Source: Durusdinium trenchii (lineage: Eukaryota; Sar; Dinophyceae; Suessiales; Symbiodiniaceae). From it: 64,000 bases of DNA. The DNA lies in contig CAXAMN010015324.1 of the NCBI GenBank assembly GCA_963970005.1, forward strand, positions 34,923 to 98,922, given 5' to 3'. The translations under genes and the position numbers were made by a program. The notes beneath the pieces are model-generated. The model saw nothing but the letters and a program-made list of their open reading frames with translations, did not search any database and had not been told where the DNA came from. Positions 1 to 10,979 of this stretch are shown in pieces (within the stretch, counting starts at the first letter, position 1; every line of letters begins with the position of its first letter).

Positions 1-195
1 TTGTGGGTCACTCTTCTGGGACACTCTTGTGGGACACTCTTGTAGGAAACTCTTGTGGGTCACTCTTGTAGGACACTCTTGTGGGTCACTCTTGTAGGAC
101 ACTCTTGTGGAACACTCTTACAGGACACTCTTGTGGGACACTCTTGTGGGACACTCTTATAGAACACTCTTGTGGGACACTCTTGTAGGACACTC
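1..195. repeat. 13-bp minisatellite, left block
   Basis: Head-to-tail copies of a unit close to GGGACACTCTTGT, with variants GGGTCACTCTTGT, AGGACACTCTTGT and GGAACACTCTTAC. The block runs off the left edge of the window, so its true length is unknown. The same array resumes at 1497 in the same orientation. Because 13 is not a multiple of 3, three units make a 39-nt, 13-codon period that is open in every frame. Reading frames through it are repeat-derived and are not called as genes. Confidence 0.95.
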
Positions 196-199
196 CTGT

Positions 200-1495
200 G
201 GACTGCTTCAAGGGGCGTCATGAGAAACAAATGCCCTTGATTCTGCTCGTCCCTTTGCGAAGGGTGTGGCACGACTGTATACAAAAGGCTATCAGCAAGA
301 CGCGCTCCCCTCATGAGGTCATTGATCTGAAGGGACCATGGTCGCCCTTCTGACATACCCCAAGAAAAAGGAGCTCCAACACTCTGGCGGGCATTGCGAA
401 AGAACCACCCAAAGAGGTGGCCAGCCTGGCCAGCACCTCCCCCAAAACCCTGAGTTCCCAATTGAGCCTTGAGCAGGTCGAAGTGCCTGTCAACCCAAAC
501 CCAATAAAGTTCAGCCATGTGCAACCTTATTGGAGGAACCCAAGGCAATCTATGGGTCGCCGTGGATTGCAAATGCTGCAAAGAATACGAAGAACGACCA
601 TCATCAAAACTAGCCTTAATGCTCTGCTGCAAACCAGCAAAGACATCATCATCTTCATCTCCTGGTAGAAGCTGACTTCCTCTGATACGCAACGAGGTTG
701 CAGTGTTTACCTCGTTAATCTCCTCATGGTCACTGATTTCTCCGGCGCAGTGATTGTTGGAAAGACCCTTTTCGACACGATGAGGTCGAATAACAGATCC
801 ATCAACAAGATCCACAGGATCATTCCAATGCCAAACAGCCATACCCTTGTCCAGCCCTCCAGCCAAGTCCTGCAGCACACTCTTGGTGTACCCTCATCAA
901 GTAGCTTCGAGCAGTATCACAGTCTTCTTTCTTCAGCTTGCACTGGGCTTTGGCATAGGCCACCAGGTTGGTCAAGAATACTCCCATGGGCAGCTCACAA
1001 GGCAAAAGAACCAAAAGAACTATACACACGTCATCTTGCGGCTTGGCGATGTACCAGCCCTGAGCATTGACCGCGTTTGGCGACTTGATGGCCCAATGTC
1101 ACTCGCTTGATGTACCTCAATGCGCAAACCATGCGGTACATCTCAATCTCTTCAACGCTAGTGGTATCCAGCGATCCGTCAGCATTTACGAGGTGTGACT
1201 CTTCATACCTTGCTTGTATTTTGATCAATCTTGGCTCGAGCACATCTGACGAAGTCAGTCTTACCACCGCTTTTTCAGAGGGGTGGCGCACCACATACCC
1301 CTCGCTTGGCAACCCCAGCATGCCAAGAACCTGGGGCATAGTGCTCCGTGAATGGGAGTTGGATGCATCCGCCTCACCGATGAACCATGACCTAGACCCT
1401 GCATCATTCACTCCCTCAACTCCAGAAGCAGCAAAGACCTCCCATAAAGGGGCATGCGCTCTCTCGCGTGAGAAGCTCGGTGAACCTGGCACGAT
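200..1495 (-). pseudogene. Frameshifted gene remnant between satellite blocks
   Basis: The minus strand carries protein-like sequence spread over three frames. Frame 1 runs from about 1490 to 1098 and includes LRYIKRVT. Frame 2 starts with WAIKSPNAVNAQGWYIAKPQ and runs to ARSYL near 898. Frame 3 runs from YTKSVLQDLAGG to about 206. Removing one base near 1098 and one near 898 would join the pieces, which is how a decayed single gene or retrocopy looks. The total is roughly 420 codons with no start codon I can defend. I do not recognise the family. The minisatellite on both sides has the same orientation, so this segment may have been inserted into the array, or the array may have grown at its edges. 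Two true introns instead of indels is possible but less likely, because the frame jumps need only one base each. Confidence 0.45.
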
Positions 1496-1496
1496 C

Positions 1497-2545
1497 GGAC
1501 ACTCTTGTGGGACACTCTTGCGGGACACTCTTGTAGGACACTCTTTTGGGACACTCTTGTAGGAAGCTCTTGCGGGTCACTCTTGTAGGACACTCTTGTG
1601 GGTCACTCTTCTGGGACACTCTTGTAGGACACTCTTGTGGGTCACTCTTACACGACACTCTTGTAGGACACTCCTTGTGGGACACTCTTATGGGGCACTC
1701 TTGTGGGTCACTCTTACAGGACACTCTTGTAGGACACTCCTGTGGGACACTCTTGTGGGACACTCTTGTAGGACACTCTTGTGGGACACTCTTGTGTGAC
1801 ACTCTTGTAGGAAACTCTTGTGGGACACTCTTGTAGGACACTCTTGTGGGACACTCTTATAGGAAACTCTTGTGGGACACACTTGTGGGACACTCTTGTA
1901 GGACACTCTTGTAGGAAACTCTTGTGGGTCACTCTTGTGGGAAACTCTTGTGGAACACTCTTACAGGACACTCTTGTGAGTCACTCTTATGGGACACTCT
2001 TGTGGGACACTCTTGTGAGACACTCTTGTAGGACACTCTTGTGGGACACTCTTGTTGGACACTCTTGTAGGAAACTCTTGTGGGATACTCTTGTGGGACA
2101 CTCTTAAGGGACACTCTTGTGAGACACTCCTGTGGGACACTCTTGTGAGACACTCTTGTGGGACACTGGTGCGGGACACTCCTGTGGGACACTCTTGTGG
2201 GACACTCTTGTAGGACACTCTTGTTGGACACTCTTGTAGGACACTGTTGTGGGACACTCTTGTGGGACACTCTTGTGGGAGACTCTTGTAGGAAACTCTT
2301 GTGGGATACTCTTGTAGGACACTCTTGTGGGACACTCTTGTAGGGCACTCTTGTGGGACACTCTTGTGGGGCACTCTTGTGGGGCACTCTTGTGGGACAC
2401 TCTTGTGGGACACTCTTGTGGGACACTCTTGTAGGAAACTCTTGTGGGACACTCTTGTAGGACTCTCTTGTGGGACACTGTTATAGGACACTCTTGTGTG
2501 ACACTCTTAAGGGGCACTCTTGCGAGACACTCTTGTGGGACACGG
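1497..2545. repeat. 13-bp minisatellite, right block
   Basis: About 80 imperfect copies of the GGGACACTCTTGT unit. Copies differ mainly at the first base (G or A) and at scattered transitions. All three frames on both strands stay open for long stretches and give a 13-residue peptide repeat, such as GHSCGTLLWDTLV on plus and VPQECPTRVSHKS on minus. The block decays at about 2545 into unique sequence leading to the next tandem array. Confidence 0.95.
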
Positions 2546-2591
2546 TCGCGTCGCCACACGGTCTGCCCACACACTATAGAAGCAGTCACGC

Positions 2592-2927
2592 GAGCGTTTC
2601 GCACGAGACTTCCTGCAAAAGTCACGCTTCGAGGCTGCAAGACGAGCGTTTCGTAGGAGACTTCCTCCAAAAGTCAAGTCTCCAAAACGAGCGTTTCGTA
2701 CGAGACTTCCTCAGTCACACGTCAAGTCTCCAAAACGAGCGTTTCGTACGAGACTTCCTCAGTCACACGTCAAGTCTCCAAAACGAGCGTTTCGTGCGAG
2801 ACTTCCTCAAAAAGTCACACGTCAAGTCTCCAAAACGAGCGTTTCGTACGAGACTTCCTCAAACACTCACATGTCAAAGTCTGCAAAACGAGGGTTTCGT
2901 ACGAGACTTCCTCCAAAAGTCAAGCGG
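2592..2927. repeat. Tandem repeat, 45-53 bp unit
   Basis: Seven tandem units each start with GAGCGTTTCGTACGAGACTT and end near GTCTCCAAAAC. Starts are at about 2592, 2644, 2689, 2737, 2785, 2837 and 2890. The copies at 2689 and 2737 look identical. Length varies (45-53 bp) through indels in the middle of the unit, next to the CCTC / AAAAGTCACACG stretch. It is a different family from the 13-bp array and follows it directly. Confidence 0.9.
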
Positions 2928-3059
2928 AAACACCCGTCGGAGCACACACATCACGCAGCCCTGCCAAGCAGTTTCGCGATTCCAGCCCCTCCAAACAACA
3001 CCCGCTCACACGCCAATCCCAATGTGACAGCGACATTCACCTCTACCACAACTCACAAC

Positions 3060-3215
3060 CTCACGATTCCCTGCGCCTGCCACGAATCTTTCCGCGTCCA
3101 CCCGTCTAACTACTGCGCCTGCCACGAAATGTCACCTCCGTCTCCCTGCGCCTGCCACGAAAATCGCACTTCCATACCTCAAAACCCGCACAAAGTACTG
3201 CGCCTGCCACGAAAA
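3060..3215 (+). repeat. Dispersed repeat, forward copies
   Basis: Four short copies of CTGCGCCTGCCACGAA occur at intervals of about 30-60 bp, each followed by unrelated sequence. The same motif appears reverse-complemented at 3770-3885 and in diverged form near 13185. The copies are too irregular for a simple tandem array. Confidence 0.7.
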
Positions 3216-3699
3216 GTGACAATATCATCTCACGTGAGCTTCAACAAAAGCCGCACCACACCACACGTTTGGAATGATTTCGACCCGTTCTGAGCACACT
3301 CCCATCCACCAAAATCCCCATTTCAGCTGAGACTTGTCACGAAAACAGAGCTTTGATGCCACACCCTGAAACGCAAATCCCAATGGAACGGCAACATCCA
3401 ACACCCCAAAAACACGACTCTCCAAACGCTAATCCCAATGGAACTGCGCAGCAAACTGCGGATCTCACAAAACCCTGCGCCTGCGCAGTGAAATCATCCA
3501 GCACACTTCAACATCTCACATTTCCACACGATTCCTCGCTATATTTCACACGAATCTGACACGTCACGTTTTCACCCAAAACACTCTCCAAAAGCTTCCC
3601 CCAATGGCAGCGCCTTAGCGCTCTACTGCGAACGGTTGCGGACGGTTTCACAAAGAGCTGCGCCTGTCACTTCGAACCGCCTTGGCAGGGCTGCCATGT

Positions 3700-3900
3700 G
3701 AATTTTGATGTGCTGGTTTCATGGCAGCCGCAGCACTTTGAACACTTTCAGTTGCAGATTGTGAAATGCATGTCGTGGCAGGGGCAGCACTTTGTGAACC
3801 TCGAAGCGCAGATTTTGTGGCAGGCGCGGTGCTGGGTGAACCTCGAAGTGCAGATTTCGTGGCAGGCGCAGCGATTTTGAACCTCGAAGTGCAGGCGCAA
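3700..3900 (-). repeat. Dispersed repeat, reverse copies
   Basis: At least three copies of TTCGTGGCAGGCGCAG and its variants alternate with GAACCTCGAAGTGCAGAT. On plus they give a short peptide repeat with the core LEVQISWQAQ. I recall this peptide as common in predicted Symbiodinium proteins, where it probably comes from the repeat and not from real genes. It is the inverse of the copies at 3060-3215, so the two groups could pair over about 600 bp. Confidence 0.65.
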
Positions 3901-4101
3901 CATTTCTGTGGATCTCAAGACCTTTGAAAAGAGCTCAGATCTCTGTCCCTGGATCTGAAGACCTCTGGACATCATCTCGGCCTTTACATCTTTCTAGACC
4001 CTCTACAAGTCTAGACCTCTCATATTTAGATTTCACAACGTGCATATATCTCAAGACTCAAGACCTCTAAACCTCTGCAAGATCTATGGGAATCTAGACC
4101 C

Positions 4102-5369
4102 CTACACATCTAGATCTGTCTGCTTGGAAAACTCACCAAGAAGGTCATCAATAGTCCAATTCTCGGTGTAGAAGTGGCTAGAGATACCACTGAATAGGAA
4201 CCGAGCGCGCAAAGCATGCCTCAAATCCACAGCTAAGGCAGCAAGTCGTCGCTTCCAGTACGTATACACTGCTACTTTAAAAAGGTCACAGCTGAGACAA
4301 TCATCATGGCAAGTTGCCTGTCTTTGAGCAAATAATTGCCTATGTGGCCATTGGGACCTGCAATGGAGGGCTGGCTTGTGTTGCAGCATTGCAAGATTGC
4401 CCTGCAAAACTGCAGGGTATGACCTTTTGAGCAGGTCAGGAACCTCTCCAGGTTACAAAGCCAAGCCAAGACACGTTCATCCTTAGTGCAAGGTTGTGCT
4501 GGCCAACCGCTTCGTTGGCCAAACCGAGAAGCCGGTTCCAAGGATCTGGGACCGGAGATCGTCCCAGTGCTTGCAGTGCCATGCCAGGTGAATGCAGGTA
4601 GGAACACACTTTTCATGACAACAAGGACAATTCTGAGGAACATCTTCCTTCTTCATCCTTTGGAGACACGCTGGACTCACCGAAGAGCCACACAAAATTG
4701 CGAAGATCCCAGATGGCTGAGGCAGCAAATTGTTGGTTTCTTTTGCCATGGCCTGGTTGAAGTGGCACTGGTCCTTTCTCTTTCCTTCATCCACTGCAAA
4801 TTCAATGGCAACACTTCCTCCAGTTGACTCATGTCTGCTCCAGCAGCAACAGTGGGAGCACCTTTCTTGTGCATGGAAAATGGATAGATTCCAGTGCCAC
4901 GCCGATTCAAAGGATGGACCAGGAAAAGGTCCGGTGTGCACACCACCCTGTAGGCTAGCCCATTGTCTAGCAAGACCATTTCAATCTCTTGCCTCTGGGC
5001 CATCACCCCCACTGACTCCAAATTGTCATTGACATTCTTGCAAATCTCAGCGCAACAGCAGCCATGACAGAGACCACACTGCATCCTGCAGACCATGATG
5101 TCCAATGACAAATTGCCAGAAATCACAAGGTAGGGACGTTTTAGGTGTCCTCGACCTTCGTCCCCGTGAATGTAATGGGTGATACAACGCTCTATGTCAA
5201 AGGAGGGTGGAGATAGGATGGGCGGGGTGGATGCGCTGGTACTTCTTCCAGAAGCCAGCGGCAGTTGGTTGCCACCCACCAGAGACATCATGCCCTGCCA
5301 GAAGAAGTTGCAGAAACCAGATGTCCAGGCCTTTGGATCTTTGTAGATGCAGACCTCTCCACTTCTCAC
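4102..5369 (-). pseudogene. Degenerate retroelement-like coding fragment
   Basis: Three minus-strand frames carry consecutive protein-like pieces. The first runs from about 5369 to 4790 (ends around LPLNLQW), the second from about 4790 to 4500, and the third from about 4510 to 4110 (DERVLAWLCNLERF onward). The middle piece has a cysteine/histidine cluster, CPCCHEKCVPTCIHLAWHC, of the CxxC...H...C type often found near the C-terminus of non-LTR retrotransposon proteins. No YxDD or endonuclease motif is visible, so the family call is an inference from the cluster alone. Frameshifts near 4790 and 4500 make it non-functional as written. It could also be a retrocopied host gene. Confidence 0.35.
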
Positions 5370-5389
5370 CCGTGATCTCCTGAATCTCC

Positions 5390-5755
5390 AGACCTGTAGA
5401 TCTCACAAAACGTCTGCTAAGTTGGAATGGCACCGTACTCCTCTAAAGTTTACCCTCAATTGGCTGACAAAAGGTCTGCTACCTGGAATGGCTCCTTCCT
5501 CCTCTAGATTTTATCCCCGCATGGCTCACAAAAGGTCTATGCTCCTCTAAATATTCCTCACAAAAGGTCTGCTGCCTTGGCGTAGCACCTTCCTCCCCTA
5601 TGTTTTTTCCCCGGGTGGCTCGCAAAAGGTCTGCTACGTTGGAATAGGACCTTCCTTCTCCAAATTCTACCCAGGGGTTGCTCACAAAACAAAGGCCTGC
5701 TACGAAGGAATGGCTCCTTCCTCTTCTAAATGTTACCCTCTGGTAACCAAAACCT
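5390..5755. repeat. Degenerate tandem repeat, ~60-85 bp unit
   Basis: Five or six copies share the order CTCACAAAAGGTCTGCT, then a GGAATGGCTCCTTCCTCCTC-like stretch, then TTTACCC or a variant. Copies are diverged and vary in length. No coding signal. Confidence 0.75.
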
Positions 5756-6168
5756 CCCACCCACGCTGCCCAACCTCGTCAGATGTCATTTCTGCGATTC
5801 ACAAAGAACGCCCACTGCCGAACGAACCCATCTCAAACCAGACCTCCTCACCCATCCCCATCCAAGCCGATCCAAACAAACAGCTCCCAACCAAACCAAA
5901 CCCTTAAGCTGGATCCCTTTTGATCCAAATCAACCGCTCCCAAGCCCGCCCCTTCCCAACCTCCGTCTAAGCTGCCCCTTCGCCGCCCAACCAGCATCCA
6001 ACCTTAGGCGCCCCAAAAACGGTTCCCACAAATATACCAGGACCCCCAATGGGTGGTTAATGGACATCCCGAATCACAGCTTTTCGGGTGCTATAAACAG
6101 ACACCCCGACAGGAGGGTCCTTATTTTCGAACATTTACAAGCCCACCCTGCCAACACCCCCTGCCAAC

Positions 6169-6271
6169 CCCTGCCAAGCGTCGCTTAGCTGCGACCAGTG
6201 AGCCCTTCAGCCGTTTGGGATCCCCAGAATCGATCGCCTCGCGCAGCTGACGCTTCGCCTGGCCCAAGTCG
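6169..6271 (-). CDS. Candidate internal exon, unrecognised gene
   Basis: A 103-nt block on minus starts after GCAG and stops before a GT donor. It encodes 34 residues including LGQAKRQLREAIDSGDPKRL and SLVAAKRRLAG, a charged, helix-forming pattern typical of dinoflagellate proteins with helical repeats. It starts in phase with one spare base and ends on a whole codon. It is one of several exon-like blocks on this strand between 6 and 20 kb. Whether they belong to one gene cannot be told here. No family is recognised. Confidence 0.4.
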
Positions 6272-6359
6272 CTGCCGAGCGGGAGAGTTTGGGGTTGATA
6301 TGCCCAGAACTCCGGACTGACATAATATGAATGTTATCAGAAGTTATGCTATAATGGTG

Positions 6360-6460
6360 CCTGGTTCTTCAAAGTGGCCTTTTGATATCCCAGTTTGAGG
6401 TCACTTGGGCCTGTAAAAGGTCACTTAGGCACTCCAAAGAGGTCACTTTGAAGAACCTGG
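6360..6460. mobile_element. Hairpin element, CCTGGTTCTTCAA family
   Basis: Inverted ends CCTGGTTCTTCAAAGTG and CACTTTGAAGAACCAGG-type enclose about 100 bp with internal GGTCACTT / AAGTGACC boxes. It has no coding capacity. Related copies are at 9272, 18834 and 47783. It looks like a short non-autonomous element (MITE-like). Confidence 0.7.
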
Positions 6461-8042
6461 TCTAAGATGGTTTAATATACATAATTAGGACATATTAGGA
6501 CTTCAGTTTGTGATCGGAGTCTCTGTCCGTGACCTCTAAACAGGGACTAGTGACTAAGTCTGTGACCTCAGCCACTGGGATCTCAATATGCCCTAGAGGT
6601 TGACCACTGAAATGTCCAGCAGAAACGTCAGTGTCATCCTTTGAAACCTCCATGTTGGTACAAGTACTATGTCTTGATCACATGATTGCTCCTTTTGACA
6701 AACGTTTGGGAAGTGGGAACATGGAACATAGGCCACTGGCGGAGAACCACAACTGACGGATCCATGGGGTCTGAGTTCATCAGTGCCGACATGGCCTGGA
6801 GCGTATGTCTGCGGAACGCCTTCGATTAGGAGAGAAAAGGTCAAGGGCGAGAAAAGTACTTCCTTGAAGACTCTAAGACCCAAAGTCATCCAGGCATGTA
6901 ATTGCAGCTAGGAATACTTGTATTCACTCTTCTTTTCCAGGCTGTCCAGCCTAGGGCCGCCTGGGAAGGGAGAGACAGACCTGGACCTGGCGCGCCTACG
7001 CCAACCACTTACCGAAACGGAGGTAGGACAAGGTAGGACTGGGAGCCCGGAGCGGCAGATGTCCTAGAATTCCCAGAGAGTCCATGGGACTGGTAGCCGA
7101 TCAGGTCAGGTGGTTGCCCGGTCGGTCTGGACATAGTCCGGAGCGTCTGGGCTTGTGAATCCGAGATATGTCAGATATCATCCGGGAAGCCGATATAACC
7201 CATACACTTCATGGGACTGGAATATATGCCGCCTCATTGACCCCCCAAACCCACCACCCCTGGCCGTTGCTCGGCATATATTCCAGTCCCATGGAGGGTC
7301 TGGTTAATGGCTCAACGGTCACCGGACATGTCCCACGCGGAGAACGGACTCCCGGCCTGTTGTTGAGCGGCGCTGCGGATGATCGAAGGGGCCTGCGGAC
7401 AGACCGGCAGAACGGCGGAGCGGAGGACCGAAACGGAGTCGGTGTGGTTTTCAGCTTCAAAATGACGATCCCGGCTGAGGTCACCTTGTTAAAGGCTTGT
7501 ATACGACCTTTTTTAAGGCTTGTAGTACCTTGTAGTCACGGTTACAAAACTCTCCAGGATTGTCACGCAGTCTTCAGGCCCATGTCTTCCCAAAAAAAAA
7601 CATGTCTCTCTTGAGGTCTCAACCAGAAACAAGGGACGGAACTCCCCAGTCCTAGCCACTTCCAATTCCAAGAACTGTTTCTGGTTGGGATGGGGGTTCC
7701 AGGCACAAATGTTTTGGATGTGTATGGACGTGTCCTTCATGTGTCCTTCATGTATCTTAGTGATCTAACATTTTTGTTCGCCAAAGCACTTCAAAAACAA
7801 CCGTGCTGATGCTCAGCGGCACATACTCAACACAACAGCTGACCATGGTCAGCAACGACAAGAATGAATCAAGCCACTGCTGCTAACCCAACAGGTTTCA
7901 TCCAGTATACATCATACCTCTATAGACATCTATAGACTCTAGTATGCGTAGTTTGTATAGGAACACAGGTTGCGGAAATCTTAAGAACACTCTTCCAACC
8001 ACCGCCATGTTTACCCAGTTCTCATCGTCCCACAAAGCTCAC
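6461..8042. other. No gene recognised; one hairpin
   Basis: Mostly unremarkable sequence. It holds a run of GTGACC-type short inverted boxes near 6500-6590 that resemble decayed hairpin elements, and the palindrome at 7209-7294. A plus-strand stretch at 7340-7450 has a coding-like composition but no convincing boundary. Confidence 0.5.
7209..7294. repeat. Palindromic element, CATGGGACTGGAATATATGC arms
   Basis: The left arm CATGGGACTGGAATATATGC and the right arm GCATATATTCCAGTCCCATG are exact reverse complements separated by about 45 bp. A similar but less exact arrangement lies at 30787-30879. Confidence 0.8.
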
Positions 8043-8088
8043 ACAGGGCCGTCCCGGCCTGTGGTCCCAACAAGTGGTGTGCCATGGC
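8043..8088 (-). CDS. Candidate small exon, unrecognised gene
   Basis: A 46-nt block on minus after CTCAG and before a GTGAGC donor encodes AMAHHLLGPQAGTAL plus one base. Boundary quality is good, but the block is short and the evidence is only composition plus splice-like edges. Confidence 0.25.
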
Positions 8089-8714
8089 CTGAGCTCGTGG
8101 GCCCAGCCCCCAAAAAAGCAACGTGTTTGAGTGGGAGAATGTTGTGAAAACAATCCCAAACGCTGCATGTATCCCATATTCTGGGAATGTTTCCCTAGAA
8201 GGAACCTGGACAAAATAAAACACATTCCGCCAGGGGATTTAACCATGTAGAGAAAATAACATATCGTAAGCAAAACCAGGTTCCACTCACAGAGATCTGT
8301 GGGTCACTCTGAGAGGCCAGCTATATCCTCTTTGTTCTTTTCACGTCCTTTCTGGGAGCCTATAGGCTACCTACTTGGACGCCTTGCTGAGTAAAAACGA
8401 TGTTTCTGTCAAACAACCATGCCTCGATGTAGCTGAAGTCCGATGGACATCGATGGAGCGTGAAGGAATGTGAAGGTGCATTGATTCACTGGTCGGGCGT
8501 CCGGTCACGTGTGCACGACCTGGGTGATGAAGGAAACATCAAACATGAGAACATGGGCTGCAAAAAGAAAAAACGACATGTATAATAAGTAACCTGACGA
8601 TACCTGACGTGTATTCACATCCAACTATAATACATACGAGATCCAACGAGTACCCTCCAAAATCACTCAAAAGCAGAGCAAAACAGTCTCATCTCCCCGA
8701 AAACTGGGCAGAAC

Positions 8715-8778
8715 CTCGCGGAATCTCTCATCCCGAGTCACATTGTCCAAGAGTTGGTTCACCATCTGGTTGTCGTGC
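8715..8778 (-). CDS. Candidate small exon, unrecognised gene
   Basis: A 64-nt block on minus after GTCAG and before a GT donor encodes HDNQMVNQLLDNVTRDERF followed by RE. Reading is clean and strongly protein-like (helical, acidic). Family not recognised. Confidence 0.35.
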
Positions 8779-8884
8779 CTGACGCCCGCCGGTCGACGAC
8801 GGGTGCGGGTGCGGGACCATTATATGCGGAACGTTCTTCGTCCTGTTCATGTTTCGAAGACACGACGCAGGGGACTGCCATATA

Positions 8885-8997
8885 CCCTAGGGATCCAAAC
8901 ACCTTCTCAGGTACGGTGATTGGAGACACTGTGATGTAGGTGTGGAGGGTCCAATTACAGTACCTTCTGAGGTGAAGGTACGACTGGATCCCTAGGG
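8885..8997. mobile_element. Hairpin element, CCCTAGGGATCC type
   Basis: Starts CCCTAGGGATCCAAACACCT and ends TACGACTGGATCCCTAGGG. The ends are inverted repeats and the interior has GAGACACTGTGATGTAGGTG. The nearby tatata run follows directly on the right. Related copies are at 29818 and 43182. Confidence 0.75.
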
Positions 8998-9271
8998 ATA
9001 TATATATATATATATCCCTAGCTCCATTGACCCCTCCACCACCAGCCCTCGATCGGGGAGTCAGGACTGCCAGTCCCATGTGCACCGCACACGCAAGACG
9101 ACGGTGTCAGGGGTCGGGTCAAAACGGATCCCATACGGGGCAGGTCAGCGACTGGTGTAGTACCCTAGAAGTCGAAGCAACATGTGTTCAAACACCTTTA
9201 CCAAACAACAATCCAAAAACCATGATCAACCATTGCTTTTGCCAGGGGACCTTTATAGATCTTTATAATTC

Positions 9272-9371
9272 AGCTTCTTCAATGTGATCTTTTGAAGGTT
9301 CCTAAGTGACCCAAACAGGAGGCTTAAGTGACCGAACCAACCAGGTTATCAAGTACGGTCACTTTGAAGAA
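9272..9371. mobile_element. Hairpin element, CTTCTTCAA family
   Basis: CTTCTTCAATGTGA on the left and TCACTTTGAAGAA on the right enclose GTGACC and GGTTCC boxes. It also carries the phrase GACCGAACCAACCAGG, which recurs in the copy at 47783. Confidence 0.65.
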
Positions 9372-9564
9372 ATAGAAGGATACTAGTCGTTTTTAATTCG
9401 TGGGGTCCTTGGATCTACGACCTGGTCCGGGATTCCATGGGCTCAATTGGGCAAGAAAGGGGCACATGGTGGCACCCTGGCTCTCCAATCAATGTGAGTT
9501 TTCTCACCTCAGGGCACTCGTTTCAGTGGATTCACGTCTCCTGCAAATGTTGATCTTAAGATAT

Positions 9565-9658
9565 CCCCTAGGGCTCCAGGTACCTTGTGAAAGGGTGTTT
9601 AGGGGCTGGTTTAGAGAGCCCAAATACCTTCCCAGGAGGTACGACTGGAGCCCTAGGG
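9565..9658. mobile_element. Hairpin element, CCCTAGGGCTCC type
   Basis: CCCCTAGGGCTCCAGGTACC at the left and GGTACGACTGGAGCCCTAGG at the right are inverted repeats that differ at few positions. About 94 bp, no coding potential. Confidence 0.75.
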
Positions 9659-9985
9659 ATTCTGGATGTTCAATGGAAACGGACATCATGACTCTACACA
9701 TGTGATCCACTTGGATCCTAGTCGACCACATGCAAAACAGCTATGGCTATAGCCTATAGCTCTAATCCAATGAAACGGCAAAGACAACAACACCATTGCA
9801 TGTGGGTCATGCTACTAGCATTGTTGCAACCATCTGGACCCTCCAGCAGCTGTTTGCCAGGTGCCCCAAAACCAGCTGTTGAAAATTCTAAAGCCATCTG
9901 TTCGGAAGGTGTTTTTGTTCGTTCCACATCCATCTCTCAGAATGTGGGAGGGTAGCTCACAAACTAGGCCAGCCGTGCGGCTGAC

Positions 9986-10053
9986 CTGTCATCGAATCAA
10001 GCTCCAGCCTCGCAAGTGCCTCGTCCATCTGATTGGTCAAAAGGCTCTTGACC
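9986..10053 (-). CDS. Candidate small exon, unrecognised gene
   Basis: A 68-nt block on minus after GCGCCAG and before a GTCAGC donor encodes VKSLLTNQMDEALARLELDS plus MT, with one spare base at each end. It reads like a coiled or helical segment. The AG|G acceptor matches the rule seen in the TPI and enolase genes. Confidence 0.4.
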
Positions 10054-10432
10054 CTGGCGCCAAAAGGAGCGATGCAAGTAGAGTTGGGTGGAGTTGGTCT
10101 CTTGAACATGAGAAACCAAAACAGCCTTTCACGCATCACACAAAACCCAGCGCATCCCAGGCAAACCACGATGTCGCTGGGAGTCCCAGTGGTTGCCAGT
10201 TCGACAGGTCACCAGTTCGACTGGTTCCGAAGGACTCCCTGGTTCCTTACTACTCGTGGGAACTGCCTGCGGATGCACCGGGAAACATGCAAAGCCATAC
10301 TCAGTGACACCGTGCATACACCGTGCATCATGCTTAAGGCTCCTTTTTCTTCCGATTGAAGCCATGGAGGGGGCGCCGCCAGAAAGCCCTAGCATGTCTC
10401 CAGGGATCCATTATACCTTGATTCATGAAAAG

Positions 10433-10517
10433 CCCATAGGGTCCAGGTACCTTCTTTTCGGATGGTCTTGCGGGGTCTTTCAGGACATCCGAATCGGATG
10501 GTCCTGGACCCTTAGGG
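10433..10517. mobile_element. Hairpin element, CCCATAGGGTCCAGG family
   Basis: Shortest copy of the family (85 bp): CCCATAGGGTCCAGGTACCT at the left, GGTCCTGGACCCTTAGGG at the right, with a nested stem GGACATCCGAATCGGATGG near the right end. Seven good copies occur in the window. Confidence 0.8.
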
Positions 10518-10849
10518 AAGGTCGTTTGACCCGGAAATCCACCAAAAACACCTCAAACACCTAAAACAGTACTCAGCAGGGTTCGGTCCTAAGATGATCC
10601 AAGCTGCCGAGCGACCCATCTATGCCACATCTCACAAACACTCTATGCCACATTCTACCTACACTTGGCTGGTTTCAGGGACCCATAATATATTGCATAT
10701 GTCCATATAAATAAATACATACCATACCATCTCATACATGCATGCATGCTCTTTCTTTTGGGCTTGGATGCCCCTAGAGCGCGCATCGTGCACCGACCGT
10801 GACCGAAAAAATGTCTCCCAGTTCGCCTCGAGGGCGACTCCGCCAAGGT

Positions 10850-10918
10850 CATGACGCCCTCCATGGCTTTGCTGGACACGTCATCCTGGAGTCTGGAGAC
10901 GGTCATCCCGCTGGCCGC
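10850..10918 (-). CDS. Candidate exon, unrecognised gene; 3' limit uncertain
   Basis: After AGTCAG the minus strand reads AASGMTVSRLQDDVSSKAME then GVMTLAE. A GA or GC donor near 10850 could end it; the choice is not clear. Composition is typical of dinoflagellate coding sequence. Confidence 0.35.
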
Positions 10919-10979
10919 CTGACTCTGCGCCAGCCCACAACATACAAAAGCTATATACCAGCACCACCCAGTTCGGGTG

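Noticed and set aside
1-2670. Many long ORFs on both strands across the satellite
   Set aside because: All follow from the 13-nt period, which leaves every frame open; no independent coding evidence.
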